Assembly (NCBI GenBank): GCA_910585655.1
Contig: CAJUFW010000076.1
Span: 1 to 15,348, forward strand
Direction of reading: 5' to 3'
From: an uncultured Lachnospiraceae bacterium
GTDB lineage: Bacteria; Bacillota_A; Clostridia; Lachnospirales; Lachnospiraceae
DNA length: 15,348 bases
In this document: piece by piece, positions 14,066 to 15,348 of the stretch
Numbering within the stretch: the first letter of the stretch is position 1
How the letters are laid out: each line of letters opens with the position of its first letter
The notes under the pieces: model-generated
Told to the model about the DNA's origin: nothing
What the model saw: only the letters and a program-made list of their open reading frames with translations
The model's database searches: none
Position numbers and translations under genes: made by a program

Positions 14066-14656
14066 TTACAACAGCCTGACCAGAAAAAGAACATCCAACC
14101 CGCTCCAATGAAACATCCGCAAACAGCTCCCTGCATACAAGACAAACAGCATCAGACAAAGCAAAATTCCTATATCCCGTTTCAGCAAACGGTTCTGTCG
14201 TATTCCCTGAATGCCGCACCACCCCATCAAAAATGAAGCCGCGCCAAGCAAGAGAACAGCCACAAACAAAGTAACGCCCCTTTCCTGCTTATCCTGCACG
14301 TAAAGCGTATCCCTTATCGTTCCAATAGCAACAGGTATCCTTTCCATCGGTACTTCCCGAAGTTTTGCACTGCTCTCTGTCTCCCAGTGTTCCGGTGTCT
14401 CTCCTTCTTGTCTCTTATCCTCATACTCTATCTGGTAGCCTGTTTCCCCTTTTGTCTCAATAAGCCTAAGCTTTGCCTTGCTTCCCCGATAGCGCGTTAT
14501 CTTCTCCAAGCTCTCCTGCCTGGTTCCGGCATAACGCAGCCAACAACCACTGTAGGAATCCTTCCCATACCAGCCAAACCGCGGACTGAACACAAAACAC
14601 AGAAAAAATATTATCATCACGATTCCATATCCAAGCCATCCTTTTTTTAGCTTCAT
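14066..14656 (-). CDS. Uncharacterised small membrane protein
   Basis: This 196-aa protein has an N-terminal membrane segment (residues about 9-25, GYGIVMIIFFLCFVFSP), a soluble region of about 100 residues that should face outside, and two closely spaced membrane helices near the C-terminus (LFVAVLLLGAASFLMG and IGILLCLMLFVLYAG). The soluble loop is rich in charged residues (YEDKRQEGETPEHWETESSA). No catalytic motif is recognised. AGGAGG 7 nt upstream fixes the start. It lies 27 bp downstream of another membrane-anchored protein gene and 38 bp upstream of the flavin-protein gene, all in one orientation under one promoter, so a membrane role shared with its neighbour is inferred. Confidence 0.82.
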   Translation of the reverse strand: MKLKKGWLGYGIVMIIFFLCFVFSPRFGWYGKDSYSGCWLRYAGTRQESLEKITRYRGSKAKLRLIETKGETGYQIEYEDKRQEGETPEHWETESSAKLREVPMERIPVAIGTIRDTLYVQDKQERGVTLFVAVLLLGAASFLMGWCGIQGIRQNRLLKRDIGILLCLMLFVLYAGSCLRMFHWSGLDVLFLVRLL

Positions 14657-14683
14657 ATCACTACCTCCTGTATCTTTTACAAA

Positions 14684-15187
14684 TTATTCTTTAAAACCAA
14701 ACAGCCCTTTTGTCAGGGCATCCGCCCGCTTCACTGCCTCTTCGCGGCTAACCGCCGGGGAAAGGAAAAAGCGCTGCTCCTCCCCCTCTCTATATGGATA
14801 CCAAAGCATTACCTCACGGAATATCCCTCTTACCTGAATACTTCCGAGCGGCAGAATCTGATTCCGGCTGGCGCTGTAATAGTTTAAATTCCCCATACGC
14901 CCTTTGATATACGGATCCCCTGAAAGTGCTACTTTTAACAAGCGTAAGTCCCCCTTGGAATCTCTGCTTACGATTTGGATCTTTCCCTGAAATACAGAAT
15001 CCCGAAACAAATAGTAGTAATAGGTTCCCTTTACTATCAACTGGTCGTCTAACGTCTCTTTTCCCTCCATCGAAAATTCAATACCAGAAATCGTCTTATT
15101 TACCGGGATGGGTAAGGGCAGCAGAGTTAAAAGTAACAGGAAAACAGCAACTAGAAAAAGAATTCCTTTCCACCGCTTTTTTAGCAT
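14684..15187 (-). CDS. Uncharacterised membrane-anchored extracytoplasmic protein
   Basis: This 167-aa protein begins MLKKRWKGILFLVAVFLLLL, a single N-terminal membrane anchor or uncleaved signal, followed by a Pro-rich junction (PLPIPV) and a beta-rich domain of about 130 residues (LIVKGTYYYYLFRDSVFQGK, QIVSRDSKGDLRLLKVALSG, MLWYPYREGEEQRFFLS). It has no lipobox Cys. The family is not recognised. GGAGG 7 nt upstream supports the start. It is the first gene of the operon ending at 13290, about 55 nt downstream of a consensus promoter. Confidence 0.83.
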   Translation of the reverse strand: MLKKRWKGILFLVAVFLLLLTLLPLPIPVNKTISGIEFSMEGKETLDDQLIVKGTYYYYLFRDSVFQGKIQIVSRDSKGDLRLLKVALSGDPYIKGRMGNLNYYSASRNQILPLGSIQVRGIFREVMLWYPYREGEEQRFFLSPAVSREEAVKRADALTKGLFGFKE

Positions 15188-15247
15188 AAGTATCCCTCCA
15201 ATCGTCTGTTGGCAGAATGGCTTTTTATTGGATTTTTATTACTTTTT

Positions 15248-15276
15248 ATTATAAAGGTTGTATGCTGAAACGTCAA
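15248..15276 (-). promoter_or_regulatory. Promoter of the three-gene membrane/flavin-protein operon
   Basis: On the minus strand, TTGACG (15271-15276), a 17-bp spacer and a perfect TATAAT (15248-15253). Transcription should start near 15241, about 55 nt before the first gene. A strong constitutive-looking promoter. Confidence 0.87.
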
Positions 15277-15298
15277 TAAAATTTAATCAGATACCTAT

Positions 15299-15345
15299 TT
15301 TTTATATGATAGGAAAGTTCTCCAAACTTCCCTATCATACAAAAA
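15299..15345. repeat. Long inverted repeat at the right edge
   Basis: Arms 15299-15319 and 15325-15345 pair over 21 positions on the minus-strand RNA (two G-U pairs), with a 5-nt loop. The outer ends are A5/T5 tracts, but neither strand shows a T-run after the hairpin inside the window. It may be a terminator of a gene to the right or a repeat element; the window ends 3 bases later. Confidence 0.6.
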
Positions 15346-15348
15346 GCC

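Noticed and set aside
1..15348. CRISPR array, tRNA or rRNA genes
   Set aside because: No regularly spaced repeats and no cloverleaf or rRNA-like sequence were seen on either strand.

Overview
The window looks like chromosomal DNA of a clostridial Firmicute, most likely a Lachnospiraceae relative. This is judged from strong AGGAGG ribosome-binding sites, TTGACA/TATAAT promoters, a T-box leader, a long isoleucyl-tRNA synthetase, an LplA-type solute-binding lipoprotein and moderate GC. No species can be named from the sequence alone.

Left third (about 83-5703, all minus strand): a carbohydrate locus. A GH78-like (alpha-L-rhamnosidase family) enzyme is followed by an AraC-type regulator and then a solute-binding lipoprotein closed by a terminator hairpin. 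The promoters of the enzyme gene and of the lipoprotein gene carry the same two-half-site operator at the same distance from their -10 boxes, which makes them the obvious targets of the regulator encoded between them. The enzyme leader also contains an intrinsic terminator with a competing upstream segment, so attenuation is likely.

Middle (5802-6956): an AT-rich 1135-bp insertion bounded by 17-bp perfect inverted repeats (CAATGTCATTTAGTTAA) and a 10-bp direct duplication (TAGAAATTTC). It has subterminal hairpins at both ends, no transposase, one intact P-loop kinase/ATPase-like gene and a coding remnant. It looks like a non-autonomous mobile insertion cassette. Rejoining its flanks rebuilds a 17-bp-stem terminator for ileS, so the cassette landed in the loop of that terminator. 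A hairpin plus T6 in the cassette end now replaces it.

IleS block (7025-10708, minus): a 1071-residue IleS behind a T-box leader with an AUC (Ile) specifier and a near-consensus promoter. Between the T-box terminator and the start codon is an unusual extra 140 nt with an 18-bp direct repeat flanking a large hairpin.

Right third: a divergently transcribed plus-strand pair (10811-13300) of unknown function. A 196-aa soluble protein overlaps a two-helix membrane protein whose C-terminal Sel1-like part is now in another frame, apparently because of a 1-nt deletion near 12341. It converges with an 11-bp overlap on a three-gene minus-strand operon (15187-13290): two small membrane-anchored proteins of unknown function and a pyridoxamine-5'-phosphate-oxidase-like flavin protein, driven by a consensus promoter at 15248-15276.
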